A stretch of 64,000 bases of DNA from Oligoflexus tunisiensis (GTDB lineage: Bacteria > Bdellovibrionota_B > Oligoflexia > Oligoflexales > Oligoflexaceae). A program made the position numbers and the translations under genes. The DNA is taken from the NCBI RefSeq assembly GCF_001748245.1, contig NZ_BDFO01000001.1:6539346-6603345 (forward strand), written 5' to 3'. Shown here in pieces: positions 17,812-26,965 of the stretch (position 1 is its first letter; every line of letters begins with the position of its first letter). The notes beneath the pieces are model-generated. The model made no database searches. It was not told the origin of the DNA and saw only the letters and a program-made list of their open reading frames with translations.

Positions 17812-18795
17812 TTATCGAAGCCGAACCAATGTGCGGCCGGTCGTTTGCCGGCTCAGCATTTGTTCGGCGGTCTCGCGAACTTCATCAAGACCGATCTCAC
17901 GGTTGACAAAAACGTCAAGCGACCTGGGTCTCCACGCCCCGCTCAACTTTTTCCAGATCTCCTCGCGCAGGGGACGCGGACAGTTGGCGGAACTAATGCC
18001 CAGAATGCTGACGCCGCGCAGGATGAAGGGCATGACAGTCGCTGAAAATTCATGGCCACTAGCCAGCCCCACCGAGGCCACATTGCCCCAAAGATTCACA
18101 TGCCGCAGTATGCCTTCCAGCATGCTGCCGCCGACATTGTCGATCGCACCTCCGAAACGAACCGTTTCCAAAGGTCGCGTGCCCAGTTCCAATTCCTCGG
18201 GCCTTAGGACTTTCGCGGCACCTAGCTCCAACAGCGCTTTCTTCTGTTCCACCTTGCCGCTCACCGCCACCACTTCAAAACCCAGTTTGGACAGCATCGC
18301 CACGGCCAGCGAACCCACGCCCCCGCTTGCGCCCGTGACCACCATGGGGCCTTTGTCGGGGGTTTGATCATTCAGCAGCAGGCGATGCAAACAAATGCCG
18401 ACCGTAAAACCGGCTGTTCCAAAGATCATGGCATCCCGTGGACTCAGATCCCCAGGCAGGGGAATCACCCACTCGGCCGGGACACGCACATACTGCGCAA
18501 GTCCTCCGTCCTGATTTTCACCAAGGCCGCAGCCGGTCACGAGCACCGGCATGCCCGCGGGATAGCGCGGATCATCCGATTCCTTTACCACACCCGCCAC
18601 ATCGATGCCGGGGTTGGCCGGATAGGTCTTGAGGATTTTGCCGCGTCCGGTGATGGCCAGCGCATCCTTGTAGTTGATGCTCGACCAGGCGGCTTCGATC
18701 AGGACATTGCCCGGAGCCAGCTGGTCCAGCTCCATGGAGACGAGCTGGCTTTGATTCACACCATCCTTGAGAACGCGCAATGCACGAAATGTCAT
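17812..18795 (-). CDS. acuI: Acrylyl-CoA reductase AcuI / YhdH-like MDR oxidoreductase
   Basis: NADPH-dependent medium-chain reductase, probably reducing acrylyl-CoA (YhdH/YhfP family). It shows SSINYKDALAITGRGKI and the PGIDVAGVV segment near the N-terminus, the NADPH-binding TGASGGVGSLAVAMLSKLG, and the C-terminal GRTLVR that ends the family. No zinc-binding Cys/His set is present, as expected. The start at 18795 has GGGGGA upstream; the frame extends to 18846 without support. Length 327 aa fits. It lies downstream of lysA on the same strand, 105 bp away. Confidence 0.85.
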   Translation of the reverse strand: MTFRALRVLKDGVNQSQLVSMELDQLAPGNVLIEAAWSSINYKDALAITGRGKILKTYPANPGIDVAGVVKESDDPRYPAGMPVLVTGCGLGENQDGGLAQYVRVPAEWVIPLPGDLSPRDAMIFGTAGFTVGICLHRLLLNDQTPDKGPMVVTGASGGVGSLAVAMLSKLGFEVVAVSGKVEQKKALLELGAAKVLRPEELELGTRPLETVRFGGAIDNVGGSMLEGILRHVNLWGNVASVGLASGHEFSATVMPFILRGVSILGISSANCPRPLREEIWKKLSGAWRPRSLDVFVNREIGLDEVRETAEQMLSRQTTGRTLVRLR

Positions 18796-18900
18796 GGTTT
18801 CCCCCTGCTTGACGTGAGTTTTCAACGTTCTGCAGATTAGGAGCAAAGGCCGGGAATGACAAGGACCTGAATCGGTTATGGTAAGTTTCTTCTCTCTGGC

Positions 18901-20139
18901 CTAAAGCTCCAACTCCCAAAGATCCTGGAGCGACTCCCGCCGCCGGATCACACGATATTCGCTCCCGTCCACCAGAACTTCAGGCGCGCGCGGACGGCTG
19001 TTGTAGTTGGAAGCCATGGAGGCTGCATAGGCTCCGGAACTGGCAAGATAAATCAAATCCCCGGGAACGCAGGCCGGCAGCTCGCGATCCTTGCCGAAGT
19101 AATCTCCGGTTTCACAGATCGGTCCGACCACATCATATTTTTCCAAAGGCCCGGCTGCCGTCTTAACCGCATGAATCGCATGATACGAGTCATACATCGT
19201 CGGCCGGATCAAATCGTTCATGGCCCCATCGACGATGAGAAAGTTTTTCTCAGGCGTCCGCTTGGTGAGCAGAACCGAACAAAGCAGAATGCCCGCATTC
19301 CCCACCACCAGACGGCCGGGCTCGATCAAAAGTTTCAACCCGGTGGGCTTCACAGCCCCAAGCACAGCCGCTGCATAACTCTCCATCGACGGCGGCGCTT
19401 CCTCCTTATATCGAATCCCAACGCCACCACCGAGGTCGATAAATTCCAGCTCATGCCCCAGCTCGCGTAGGCCAACCGCAAACTGACTCATCCGCATCGC
19501 AGCTTCCGCCAGCGGGGCCACATCGACGATCTGGCTTCCAATATGGCACCCAACTCCAACCAGACGCAGGGAAGGCAACTGACGCACCCGCTCCGCCAGG
19601 GCTTTGGCTTCCGCCTCAGCCAGGCCGAATTTGGTACTGAAGAGACCGGTGGTGATTTTCGGATTGGTGCGGGCATCGATATTGGGATTCACTCGGAGGG
19701 ACACAGGCGCGACCATGCCGCGATCCGCGGCGAGCGTCGCAATCATCTCAAGCTCCGCCGCTGACTCCACGTTGAACGCCAGTATCCCTGTGCGCAAAGC
19801 GGCAGTGATTTCATCCGCGCGTTTGCCCACACCGGAATACACGATCTTTTTGGGATCCACACCCGCCCGCATCGACCGCTCCATCTCGCCCTGGGACACA
19901 ATGTCTGCGCCGAAACCGCTCCTGAATATTTCCTTTAATATCGAAATATTGCCATTCGCTTTCACCGCATAGCAGGCCAGCACAGGATAAGTCGAAAAGG
20001 CTGAAAGTATACTGCTGCATTGGTTCAGAATACTGCGCTTGGAATAGACGTAGCAGGGCGTTCCCACTTCCTTGGCGATGGTGGACAGAGCAAGGTCCTC
20101 ACAGTAGGCCTGGCCGTTTCGGTCGTGGAATGCTGACAT
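18901..20139 (-). CDS. lysA: Diaminopimelate decarboxylase
   Basis: PLP enzyme catalysing the last step of lysine synthesis. CYAVKANGN carries the PLP-binding Lys near residue 55. HIGSQIVD, the glycine-rich FIDLGGGVGI, EPGRLVVGNAG and GPICETGDYFGKD (active-site Cys from the other subunit) follow. Start at 20139 with GGAGAC upstream; the frame is open to 20163. Length 412 aa is typical. A promoter matching the sigma-70 consensus lies about 85 bp upstream. Confidence 0.95.
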   Translation of the reverse strand: MSAFHDRNGQAYCEDLALSTIAKEVGTPCYVYSKRSILNQCSSILSAFSTYPVLACYAVKANGNISILKEIFRSGFGADIVSQGEMERSMRAGVDPKKIVYSGVGKRADEITAALRTGILAFNVESAAELEMIATLAADRGMVAPVSLRVNPNIDARTNPKITTGLFSTKFGLAEAEAKALAERVRQLPSLRLVGVGCHIGSQIVDVAPLAEAAMRMSQFAVGLRELGHELEFIDLGGGVGIRYKEEAPPSMESYAAAVLGAVKPTGLKLLIEPGRLVVGNAGILLCSVLLTKRTPEKNFLIVDGAMNDLIRPTMYDSYHAIHAVKTAAGPLEKYDVVGPICETGDYFGKDRELPACVPGDLIYLASSGAYAASMASNYNSRPRAPEVLVDGSEYRVIRRRESLQDLWELEL

Positions 20140-20224
20140 TTCGTGTCTCCTGCAAAGGCACAAGGGGCTTGGGTTGTGCGTCGCTTACTGAAATCAGTGA
20201 TGGATCCGCATGCTGGCGTTGGTG

Positions 20225-20253
20225 ATAATAGCGGGGGCCTTTGACAAGGTCAA
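20225..20253 (-). promoter_or_regulatory. Sigma-70-type promoter for lysA
   Basis: On the minus strand TTGACC (-35) is followed after exactly 17 bp by TATTAT (-10), placing the transcript start near 20217 and leaving a leader of roughly 80 nt before lysA. Spacing and boxes are close to consensus. Assignment is by sequence only. Confidence 0.65.
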
Positions 20254-20276
20254 AACGTTAATGTGGAGACATGTTC

Positions 20277-20900
20277 ATGCTGCCTCTTTTAAGAAGGTTC
20301 ATCCTGTTGGTCAGCGTGGCTTTGGGCACTGCCGCCAGTCCCTTGGCCGCCAAGCCTGTCATTCTATCTGTTGGCGATTCTTTGACCTTTGGTCTTGGGG
20401 TTCCCCCGGAAAAAACCTGGCCGTCCCTGCTCGAAGCCCAGCTCAAGGCGGACGGCCATCCCAAAGTCAAAGTCATCAACGCCGGATCGAGCGGCGCCAC
20501 CACAGCCTTTGGCATCTCAACCTTGAAGTTCCACCTCAAGCGCGGCAAACCTGATTTGATTATCTATGCTCTCGGGGCCAATGATGGACTGCGCGGAATT
20601 GATCCCGCCACGACGCATAAGAACCTGAGCGCGGCCATGGAAATGATTCAGGCGCAGGGCATCAAGGTTCTGCTGCTCGGCATGAAGGCACCACCCAACT
20701 ACGGGGAAAAGTTTCCCAAGGATTTTGAATCGAGCTTCACCAAGGTGAAGGACAAGTACAAACCCGCTTTTATCCCCTTCCTTCTGGAAGGCGTCGCCGG
20801 CAAGCCGGAACTCAATCAGCCGGACGGCATTCATCCCAATGAAAAAGGCTACGAACAGGTTTTGAAGCTCATTTATCCCAAGGTCAAAGAACTTCTGTGA
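20277..20900 (+). CDS. tesA: SGNH/GDSL esterase, TesA-like
   Basis: Periplasmic esterase/lysophospholipase-type hydrolase. A signal peptide (cleavage near PLAA-KP) is followed by block I VGDSLTFGLG with the nucleophilic Ser, block II (NAGSSGATT), block III GANDGLRG, and block V DGIHPNEKGY with the Asp-His pair. ATG 20277 has GGAG 8 nt upstream; the ATG at 20271 is too close. The downstream ybbA-ybbP-like pair matches the tesA neighbourhood known in gamma-proteobacteria, although there tesA is divergent and here it is co-directional. Confidence 0.85.
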   Translation: MLPLLRRFILLVSVALGTAASPLAAKPVILSVGDSLTFGLGVPPEKTWPSLLEAQLKADGHPKVKVINAGSSGATTAFGISTLKFHLKRGKPDLIIYALGANDGLRGIDPATTHKNLSAAMEMIQAQGIKVLLLGMKAPPNYGEKFPKDFESSFTKVKDKYKPAFIPFLLEGVAGKPELNQPDGIHPNEKGYEQVLKLIYPKVKELL

Positions 20901-20937
20901 TGACCAATGGAACGAACTCTTGGAAATAGGACCCTCT

Positions 20938-21606
20938 ATGGCGTTGGTTGAAGTCAGGCAGGTATCAAAGGAATTTCAACAGGGTGAAACCGTGATCCCT
21001 GTGCTCAAAAATCTCAGCTTTGAGGTCGAAGCCGGGGACACGGTGGCTATCGTTGGTCAATCAGGTTCGGGAAAATCCACACTGCTCTCACTACTGGCTG
21101 GATTGGATCAACCCTCGCAGGGCGCGATTCACGTGGATGGCCAGGATCTGGGCCGCCTCAATCAAAATGAACTGACCCGCTTCCGCGGTCGCTCCATCGG
21201 CATTATTTTTCAGCAGTTTCACCTGATGCGCAGCCTCACAGCCTTGGAGAATGTGCTGCTGCCTTTGGATATTCTGGGCATGCCCAACGCCGAAGAAAGG
21301 GCCATGGATGCCCTGCAGCTCATGGGCCTCGGCGCGCGGGCCAGGCATCTGCCCCAGCAGCTCAGCGGCGGTGAATGCCAGCGCGTGGCCATCGCCCGGG
21401 CCTTTGTCGTGGAGCCGCGTATTCTTCTGGCGGATGAACCCAGCGGCAACCTCGATACCGCCACCGGGGAAAAGGTGATGAACCTTCTCTTTGATGCGGT
21501 GGGCCAGCGCGGTATGACTCTTATCCTTGTGACCCATGACATGCAGCTTGCCTCCCGCTGCAAAAAACGTCTGCCTCTGGTTCAGGGTCAACTGCAAACC
21601 ACTTGA
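20938..21606 (+). CDS. ybbA: ABC transporter ATPase, YbbA/LolD-like
   Basis: Nucleotide-binding subunit of a type VII (MacB-like) ABC system. Walker A GQSGSGKST, Q-loop region IFQQFHLM, signature LSGGECQRVAIARA, Walker B ILLADEPSGNLD and the switch His (LVTHD) are all present. Start at 20938 with TAGGA upstream; length 222 aa. It is followed 13 bp later by its permease. YbbA-YbbP-type pairs may extract or move hydrophobic molecules rather than import nutrients; the substrate is unknown. Confidence 0.88.
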   Translation: MALVEVRQVSKEFQQGETVIPVLKNLSFEVEAGDTVAIVGQSGSGKSTLLSLLAGLDQPSQGAIHVDGQDLGRLNQNELTRFRGRSIGIIFQQFHLMRSLTALENVLLPLDILGMPNAEERAMDALQLMGLGARARHLPQQLSGGECQRVAIARAFVVEPRILLADEPSGNLDTATGEKVMNLLFDAVGQRGMTLILVTHDMQLASRCKKRLPLVQGQLQTT

Positions 21607-21619
21607 GCAAGGAACCTCC

Positions 21620-24157
21620 ATGCTGCTCCGTTACGCTTTTCGTGAACTGCGCAACAGCCCGCGTTTTTGCCTGCTGTTCTGTTTGAATATGACCCTGGGC
21701 CTGACCGGTTTCATCGCTCTTGATGCCATGAAACGCAGCTTCGAGGACAAGCTGCAATCCTCGGCGAAAAACATGATGGCTGCGGACCTCACTGTTTCCG
21801 CCAGGCGGGAGCTGCGCCCTGACGAAGCGGAAAAGCTGGCCGCTGCTCTGCCTGAAGGTGCGAGACAGATCGAGGTTCTCTCCCTCTATTCCATGGTGAC
21901 GAGCCCCAAACGCAGCGTGCTGGTGGAACTGAAAGGCATCGATCAGGGTTTTCCCTTTTATGGGCAATTGACCCTGGAAAAAAAGGGGATTTTCAAAGGC
22001 CATCAGCCGCTTGAACTTCTCACCGCACCCAAGGTCTGGGTGGTCCCGGAACTTCTGGTCCAGCTCGATGTGAACCCCGGAGAAACCGTCCGCATCGGCA
22101 AGCTCGATTTCGTGATTGACGATGTGATTCAGGATGATAGCTCAGCGGCCATGATCGGAGCCTCGATGGCTCCTCGCATCTATGTAGGAAAAAATACGCT
22201 GGAGCAAAGCGGATTGATCCAGTTCGGCAGCACGACCCGGCACACGCACCTGATCCAGCTCCCGGCCTCCGCCTCTCTGGATGAGGTCGAACAGAACATT
22301 AAACAGGCCATCGCCGATGCCGGCGTGCGGGTCACAGCCTATGACAAGGCCGGTCAGGACAATGGCCGCATGCTCGCCTATCTCTCCGATTATCTGGGTT
22401 TGGTCTCGCTGGTGGCTCTCGCTCTGGCCGCGATGGGAGCCTCCTATCTTTTCCGCATGTATCTCGATCGCAAGCAGACCGCGATTGCCACGCTGGTCAG
22501 CATCGGGCTGACTCATGGAAAAGCGATGATGCTTTATATCCTGCAGCTCACCCTTCTGGGAGCCGTCAGTGCTGTGCTGGCCAGCCTCGTCAGTATGCTC
22601 CTCGTTCCTTTGGCCTCGGGCCTTTTGAAAACTCTGACGCCTGTCCCCCTTGCGATTCAGGTCGGTGCGTCCTCGCTGGCTCTGGCCTTTGCCCTCGGCA
22701 TTTTCGGATCCATTCTGGTTTGTCTGCCGCAGCTGTTAAGAATCCGTAAACTGAATCCTTCCGTGCTCTTTCAGGAGTTCGGCGGCGGGGATCGGCTGTG
22801 GACCGCTGCTCTTTGGATCAGCTATTTGCCCAGTTTTGTCGCCTTCTATGGCCTCAGCCTTTGGCAGGCGCATTCCTTTAAGGTTGGCACTCTCTTCTGC
22901 GCCACCCTTCTCGGACTCGCTTTAATATTTGCCTTCATCGCCTGGTCGGGACTGAAATTTCTGGCTTTGCGAGCCCGGAAGGGTTCCCTCAGCTCACGTC
23001 TGGCGATCACCTATCTGCGTTCGCAAAAAAGCCATTCCCTCAATTCCTTTATTGCCCTCGGCATTGGTGCGGCCCTGATCAATCTCATTCCCCAGATTCA
23101 GCACAGCATCCAATCCGAACTGCAAAGACCGGATGGGGACGCGCTGCCGAGTCTTTTTCTTTTCGATATCCAGGAGGATCAGGCGGAAGCCCTGGAGGCT
23201 CTGGTCCGCGCCGAGAAGGTGACACCCAAGGCGATGGCCCCGATGATCATGGCGCGCCTGAGTGAAGTGAATGGCCAGCCCTGGCGCAGGGCCAATGATC
23301 CCGCTGTGACCCGTGAGGAGGAACAGGAGCAGCGTTCCCGCAACCGCGGCGTGAACCTGTCCTACCGCACGACTCTGGCCGAATCGGAAGAGATCGTGGA
23401 AGGCGCCCTGTTCCAGGGCCCTTACCAGGAAAATTCCGGCAAACCCGCCGAGCTTTCCATTGAACAGCGCTATGCCGAGCGTCTCGGCGTCAAGCTTGGG
23501 GATACGTTGACTTTTGATGTTCAGGGGCTTCCCGTTTCCGCCGTGATCACGAGCCTGCGTAGCGTGAAGTGGAATACCTTTCAGCCGAACTTTTTCCTCG
23601 TGGTGCAACCCGGTCTAATCGATGATGCGCCCAAAACATTTCTGATGACTCTGCCGTCGCTGGAGTTTGACAGGAAACTCGAACTGCAGAAAAAGATCGT
23701 GGATGCCTACCCCAATGTTTCGATCATCGATGTCACAAAACTGGTCGCCAAGATCAGCGAACTGGTTCAGCAGATGTCGCTGGTGTTGATTGTGATGGGA
23801 TGGCTCACGGTACTGACAGGGCACGCGGTGATCTTCTCGATCGCCCAGAATCAGGCGCTGGCACGCCGCTGGGATAGCAATCTCCTCAAAATTCTGGGTG
23901 CGGATTTCAAGGTGATTTTGCAGGCGACGCTTAAGGAATTTGGCTGGCTTGGAGCAGGCGCGGCGGTGCTGGGATCCATTCTGGGTTTGGCCGCTTCCTT
24001 TATCATTGGTAAAATCATTTTCAAAGGCCTCTGGCAGCCTTCGCTGGCTGTGCCGGTGCTGGTGACCCTGGCTCTGATCGCGGTCTGCCTGATCACCAGC
24101 TATGTGGCCACCCGCAGAATCCTGGGTGAAAAGCCTGTGCTCTATGTCGAGGATTAA
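21620..24157 (+). CDS. ybbP: FtsX-like ABC permease, YbbP-like
   Basis: Large membrane protein of about 845 aa with a duplicated FtsX/MacB fold: an N-terminal helix, a periplasmic domain, three helices near residues 245-370, two further helices, a second periplasmic domain, and three C-terminal helices ending at TSYVATRRILGEKP. This double layout is typical of YbbP. The start at 21620 has AAGGA; the frame extends back to 21536 inside the ATPase gene. It pairs with the preceding ATPase. Confidence 0.85.
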   Translation: MLLRYAFRELRNSPRFCLLFCLNMTLGLTGFIALDAMKRSFEDKLQSSAKNMMAADLTVSARRELRPDEAEKLAAALPEGARQIEVLSLYSMVTSPKRSVLVELKGIDQGFPFYGQLTLEKKGIFKGHQPLELLTAPKVWVVPELLVQLDVNPGETVRIGKLDFVIDDVIQDDSSAAMIGASMAPRIYVGKNTLEQSGLIQFGSTTRHTHLIQLPASASLDEVEQNIKQAIADAGVRVTAYDKAGQDNGRMLAYLSDYLGLVSLVALALAAMGASYLFRMYLDRKQTAIATLVSIGLTHGKAMMLYILQLTLLGAVSAVLASLVSMLLVPLASGLLKTLTPVPLAIQVGASSLALAFALGIFGSILVCLPQLLRIRKLNPSVLFQEFGGGDRLWTAALWISYLPSFVAFYGLSLWQAHSFKVGTLFCATLLGLALIFAFIAWSGLKFLALRARKGSLSSRLAITYLRSQKSHSLNSFIALGIGAALINLIPQIQHSIQSELQRPDGDALPSLFLFDIQEDQAEALEALVRAEKVTPKAMAPMIMARLSEVNGQPWRRANDPAVTREEEQEQRSRNRGVNLSYRTTLAESEEIVEGALFQGPYQENSGKPAELSIEQRYAERLGVKLGDTLTFDVQGLPVSAVITSLRSVKWNTFQPNFFLVVQPGLIDDAPKTFLMTLPSLEFDRKLELQKKIVDAYPNVSIIDVTKLVAKISELVQQMSLVLIVMGWLTVLTGHAVIFSIAQNQALARRWDSNLLKILGADFKVILQATLKEFGWLGAGAAVLGSILGLAASFIIGKIIFKGLWQPSLAVPVLVTLALIAVCLITSYVATRRILGEKPVLYVED

Positions 24158-24181
24158 TCCTCTTTCGCAAGGGAAAATCGC

Positions 24182-24949
24182 ATGAACGCAGCAGTCGAGA
24201 GTTTCATCCGGGACGGTTTTCTGAGAATCGATGATGCGTTTCCTCAGTCGCTGGCAGACGAGGTCCGCGCCATCATCTGGCGCGACACAGGCTGCACAGA
24301 GGATCCTGCCACCTGGAAAGCGCCGGTCATCCGGCTCGGCGAATACACGCAGGAACCGTTTGTGAAGGCGGTCAACACACCGAAACTTCATCAGGCCTTT
24401 GACAGCCTCGTGGGAAAAGGCCGCTGGGCTCCGCGCTCCAGCCTAGGCTCCTTTCCCATTCGCTTTCCCCATGAGGAAGCGCCGCAGGATGATGGCTGGC
24501 ATGTGGATGCAAGTTTCCCAGGTCCCAACCCGAACAATTACTTTTCCTGGCGCATCAATGTCCAATCCAAGGGACGCGCCCTTCTTATGCTCTTTCTCTT
24601 CTCGGACGTCAGCGAAAAGGATGCTCCGACCCGTCTGCGCGTGGGCTCACATCAGGATGTAGCGCGCATCCTGGAACCGTTTGGAGAGGACGGCCTGGCC
24701 TTTATGAAACTCGCGCACCGGCTTGATGCCACGGATCATTGTCCCGAGGCTTTGGCGACCGGACCGGCCGGCACGGTTTATCTCTGCCATCCTCTCCTCG
24801 TTCATGCCGCGCAAGCCCACCATGGTCGCGTGCCACGCATCATGGCCCAGCCCCCGCTTTTTCCCAAGGATCCGGTCAACATCCAGCGTCCCCATGCCGA
24901 GTGTTCACCTGTGGAACTGGCCATTAAACAAGCGCTGGGACATAGCTGA
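24182..24949 (+). CDS. Phytanoyl-CoA dioxygenase-like Fe(II)/2-oxoglutarate enzyme
   Basis: Predicted non-heme iron oxygenase. The Fe ligands appear as WHVDASF (His-x-Asp) near residue 108 and a distal His in LVHAAQAHHGRVPR near residue 208, where the Arg would bind 2-oxoglutarate. The N-terminal FIRDGFLRIDDAFPQ is the usual PhyH opening. Length 255 aa fits. It follows the ABC permease by 24 bp, but a functional link is not evident. Substrate unknown. Confidence 0.75.
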   Translation: MNAAVESFIRDGFLRIDDAFPQSLADEVRAIIWRDTGCTEDPATWKAPVIRLGEYTQEPFVKAVNTPKLHQAFDSLVGKGRWAPRSSLGSFPIRFPHEEAPQDDGWHVDASFPGPNPNNYFSWRINVQSKGRALLMLFLFSDVSEKDAPTRLRVGSHQDVARILEPFGEDGLAFMKLAHRLDATDHCPEALATGPAGTVYLCHPLLVHAAQAHHGRVPRIMAQPPLFPKDPVNIQRPHAECSPVELAIKQALGHS

Positions 24950-24963
24950 TGGTGAGGAAGCGC

Positions 24964-25707
24964 CTACTGGGAGCGAAAGATCGCATGAGGCAAAAATAGT
25001 CCTGACTTCTGCACCGTGGCTTCAATATTCAGAAGATTCAAAATCCCTTTGATCGACTCCATAAACCAGGGCGGAGCGTAGGGGCTGACGATCACGTTCC
25101 GAAAGAACCGGCGGATATCGATGTTGAGATAGGTCCCACGCGGGTTCACCTCATCCGCACTGTGCAGAAGCCGGACCTCCTGCTCGTAACGGAACTGCGG
25201 CCGCTTCACAAGCCCGGGCATGTACTCGGAGTCATACTGAAAGAGCGGATCGAGAATAAGGTCGCTGTAGTAAACACTGGCCAGCGCGTAATACTGGTCA
25301 TTGCCTTCCAGGGACTGCAGAAGCTCGCCGACCGTCATGGTACAGGCGATGCCATAGGACGCGTCGGAATAGATTTTCCAAAGGAATTCGGAATCGGATG
25401 ATCCTTGATGGAAGCAGCAGGCGCTGAGCCGTTCCCGCCAGCGCGTCGAGCCTTGAATGCACTCCTTCAAAAACCAGGAGTCCGTGCCGAGAGATTCCAG
25501 GCGCTTTCTGATTTCTGGGTCATCCAGTATGGTATAAGCCTCGGGATGATAGAGTCCCTCATGCTTGTCTTCAAACTGCGTAATGGGACACAGAAAAATC
25601 TGATGGGACTGAAGCATGGCGATAAATCGGGCCAGATCCATGAAACGCCATAGAAGAGCGTCATCGGCCGGCCGTTGCAGGCAAAGATGGGCGTCGTATA
25701 AGGGCAT
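24964..25707 (-). CDS. DUF2971-like protein
   Basis: Cytoplasmic protein of 247 aa. The pattern LWRFMDLARFIAML, the FEDKHEG segment, then CFHQGSSDSEFLWKIYSD.SYGIACTM, and a late YEQEVRLL agrees with DUF2971, a family of unknown function sometimes found in defence neighbourhoods. It is convergent with the oxygenase gene (14-bp gap) and nothing here indicates a role. I have not seen a catalytic motif. Confidence 0.65.
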   Translation of the reverse strand: MPLYDAHLCLQRPADDALLWRFMDLARFIAMLQSHQIFLCPITQFEDKHEGLYHPEAYTILDDPEIRKRLESLGTDSWFLKECIQGSTRWRERLSACCFHQGSSDSEFLWKIYSDASYGIACTMTVGELLQSLEGNDQYYALASVYYSDLILDPLFQYDSEYMPGLVKRPQFRYEQEVRLLHSADEVNPRGTYLNIDIRRFFRNVIVSPYAPPWFMESIKGILNLLNIEATVQKSGLFLPHAIFRSQ

Positions 25708-25821
25708 TGAAAAGGCCTCAGGGTTGCTCAGATGCCGGTCGATTCATGGCCCCGACCAGCTCCTGCCCATCCTGAGTCAGAGCCCGGGATGGTTCAAGTT
25801 CGTCTTTGCAAGAATCGAACC

Positions 25822-26880
25822 TCAAGCGGCCTGACGGACCAGCGAAAGTGTACCCACCCGGGCTTCCCGCATGGCATGCACAGCATTCACCGTCAAAAGG
25901 AGAAGGATGCAGGCACCGATCTGATGCAGTGATCCCAAAGCCACGGGAACCCTATAAAGCAGGGTGAAAACGCCGAGCGCAAACTGCACCAGAACCATGA
26001 CGAGCAAAGCCTGAAAGCTCCATTTCTGCCGTGCGCTCAGGTAATCCTCCTTGCGGCTCATCACATACAGACCCACCGCACTGAAGAGAACCAGCCAGCC
26101 GAGGCAGCGATGCACGAATTGAACGGTCACCGGATTCTCCAGAAAATCCAGGACCGGCCCCATGGAACCAATACCCTGGGGTATCCAGAGTCCATTCATG
26201 GTGGGAAAGGTGTTATACATGTGACCGGCGTGCAGACCCGCGGTCAGCGCACCATAAAAGATCTGCAGGCTGACCAGTCCAAGAAAGGCGATGCTCAAGG
26301 GCCTCAGGCGGGATTGATTCAGATGCCGGCGCAAGGGCGCGCGCAAATCCATGGCCACCCAATAAAGAAAACACATCAGAAACAGGGCCAAAAGCAGGTG
26401 CGCGGCGAGACGGAAGTGGCTCACACTCGGTCGATCCACAAGTCCCGACTTGACCATCCACCAGCCCAGCACACCCTGCGCTCCGCCCAAAATCAGAGCC
26501 ATAACCAGCTTGAAAGCCAGCGTCCCCCGCACCTTTTTCTGCAGCGCGAAGACCAGAAGCGGCACCGCAAAAACGAAGCCGATCAGACGACCCAAAAGTC
26601 GGTGACCATATTCCCAATAGTAGATGAATTTGAAGTCCTCAAGCTGCATCCCCTGGTTGATCTTCTGATACTCCGGGTACTGCTTGTAGCTCTCAAACTC
26701 AGCATGCCAGGCTTCCTCGGTCAGGGGTGGCAAAATGCCGGAAATGGGTTTCCACTCCACGATGGACAGGCCAGAGCGCGTCAATCGAGTCAGGCCACCG
26801 ATGGCGACCATGGAAAAAACCATGAAGGCAGTGATCAAGAGCCAGATACGAATGCCTGTAGTTGATTGCGTTTGAGCCAT
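25822..26880 (-). CDS. ctaA: Heme A synthase (COX15/CtaA)
   Basis: Converts heme O to heme A for aa3-type oxidases. About eight membrane segments are visible. Conserved features include GGLTRLTRSGLSIVEWKPI in the first loop, EYGHRLLGRLIG with a heme-ligand His, HFRLAAHL, and VHRCLGWLV. The long insert EAWHAEFESYKQYPEYQ is typical of the proteobacterial COX15 form, which lacks the Cys pair of Bacillus CtaA. Its presence implies an aerobic host with a heme-A oxidase. Confidence 0.92.
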   Translation of the reverse strand: MAQTQSTTGIRIWLLITAFMVFSMVAIGGLTRLTRSGLSIVEWKPISGILPPLTEEAWHAEFESYKQYPEYQKINQGMQLEDFKFIYYWEYGHRLLGRLIGFVFAVPLLVFALQKKVRGTLAFKLVMALILGGAQGVLGWWMVKSGLVDRPSVSHFRLAAHLLLALFLMCFLYWVAMDLRAPLRRHLNQSRLRPLSIAFLGLVSLQIFYGALTAGLHAGHMYNTFPTMNGLWIPQGIGSMGPVLDFLENPVTVQFVHRCLGWLVLFSAVGLYVMSRKEDYLSARQKWSFQALLVMVLVQFALGVFTLLYRVPVALGSLHQIGACILLLLTVNAVHAMREARVGTLSLVRQAA

Positions 26881-26965
26881 CGCGGATCTCCTGGAGCCTG
26901 GGCATCACTGAGGAGCTTCATCCATACCTCGGGGAGCAACGCCTGTCAATTGATGGCATCCCGGC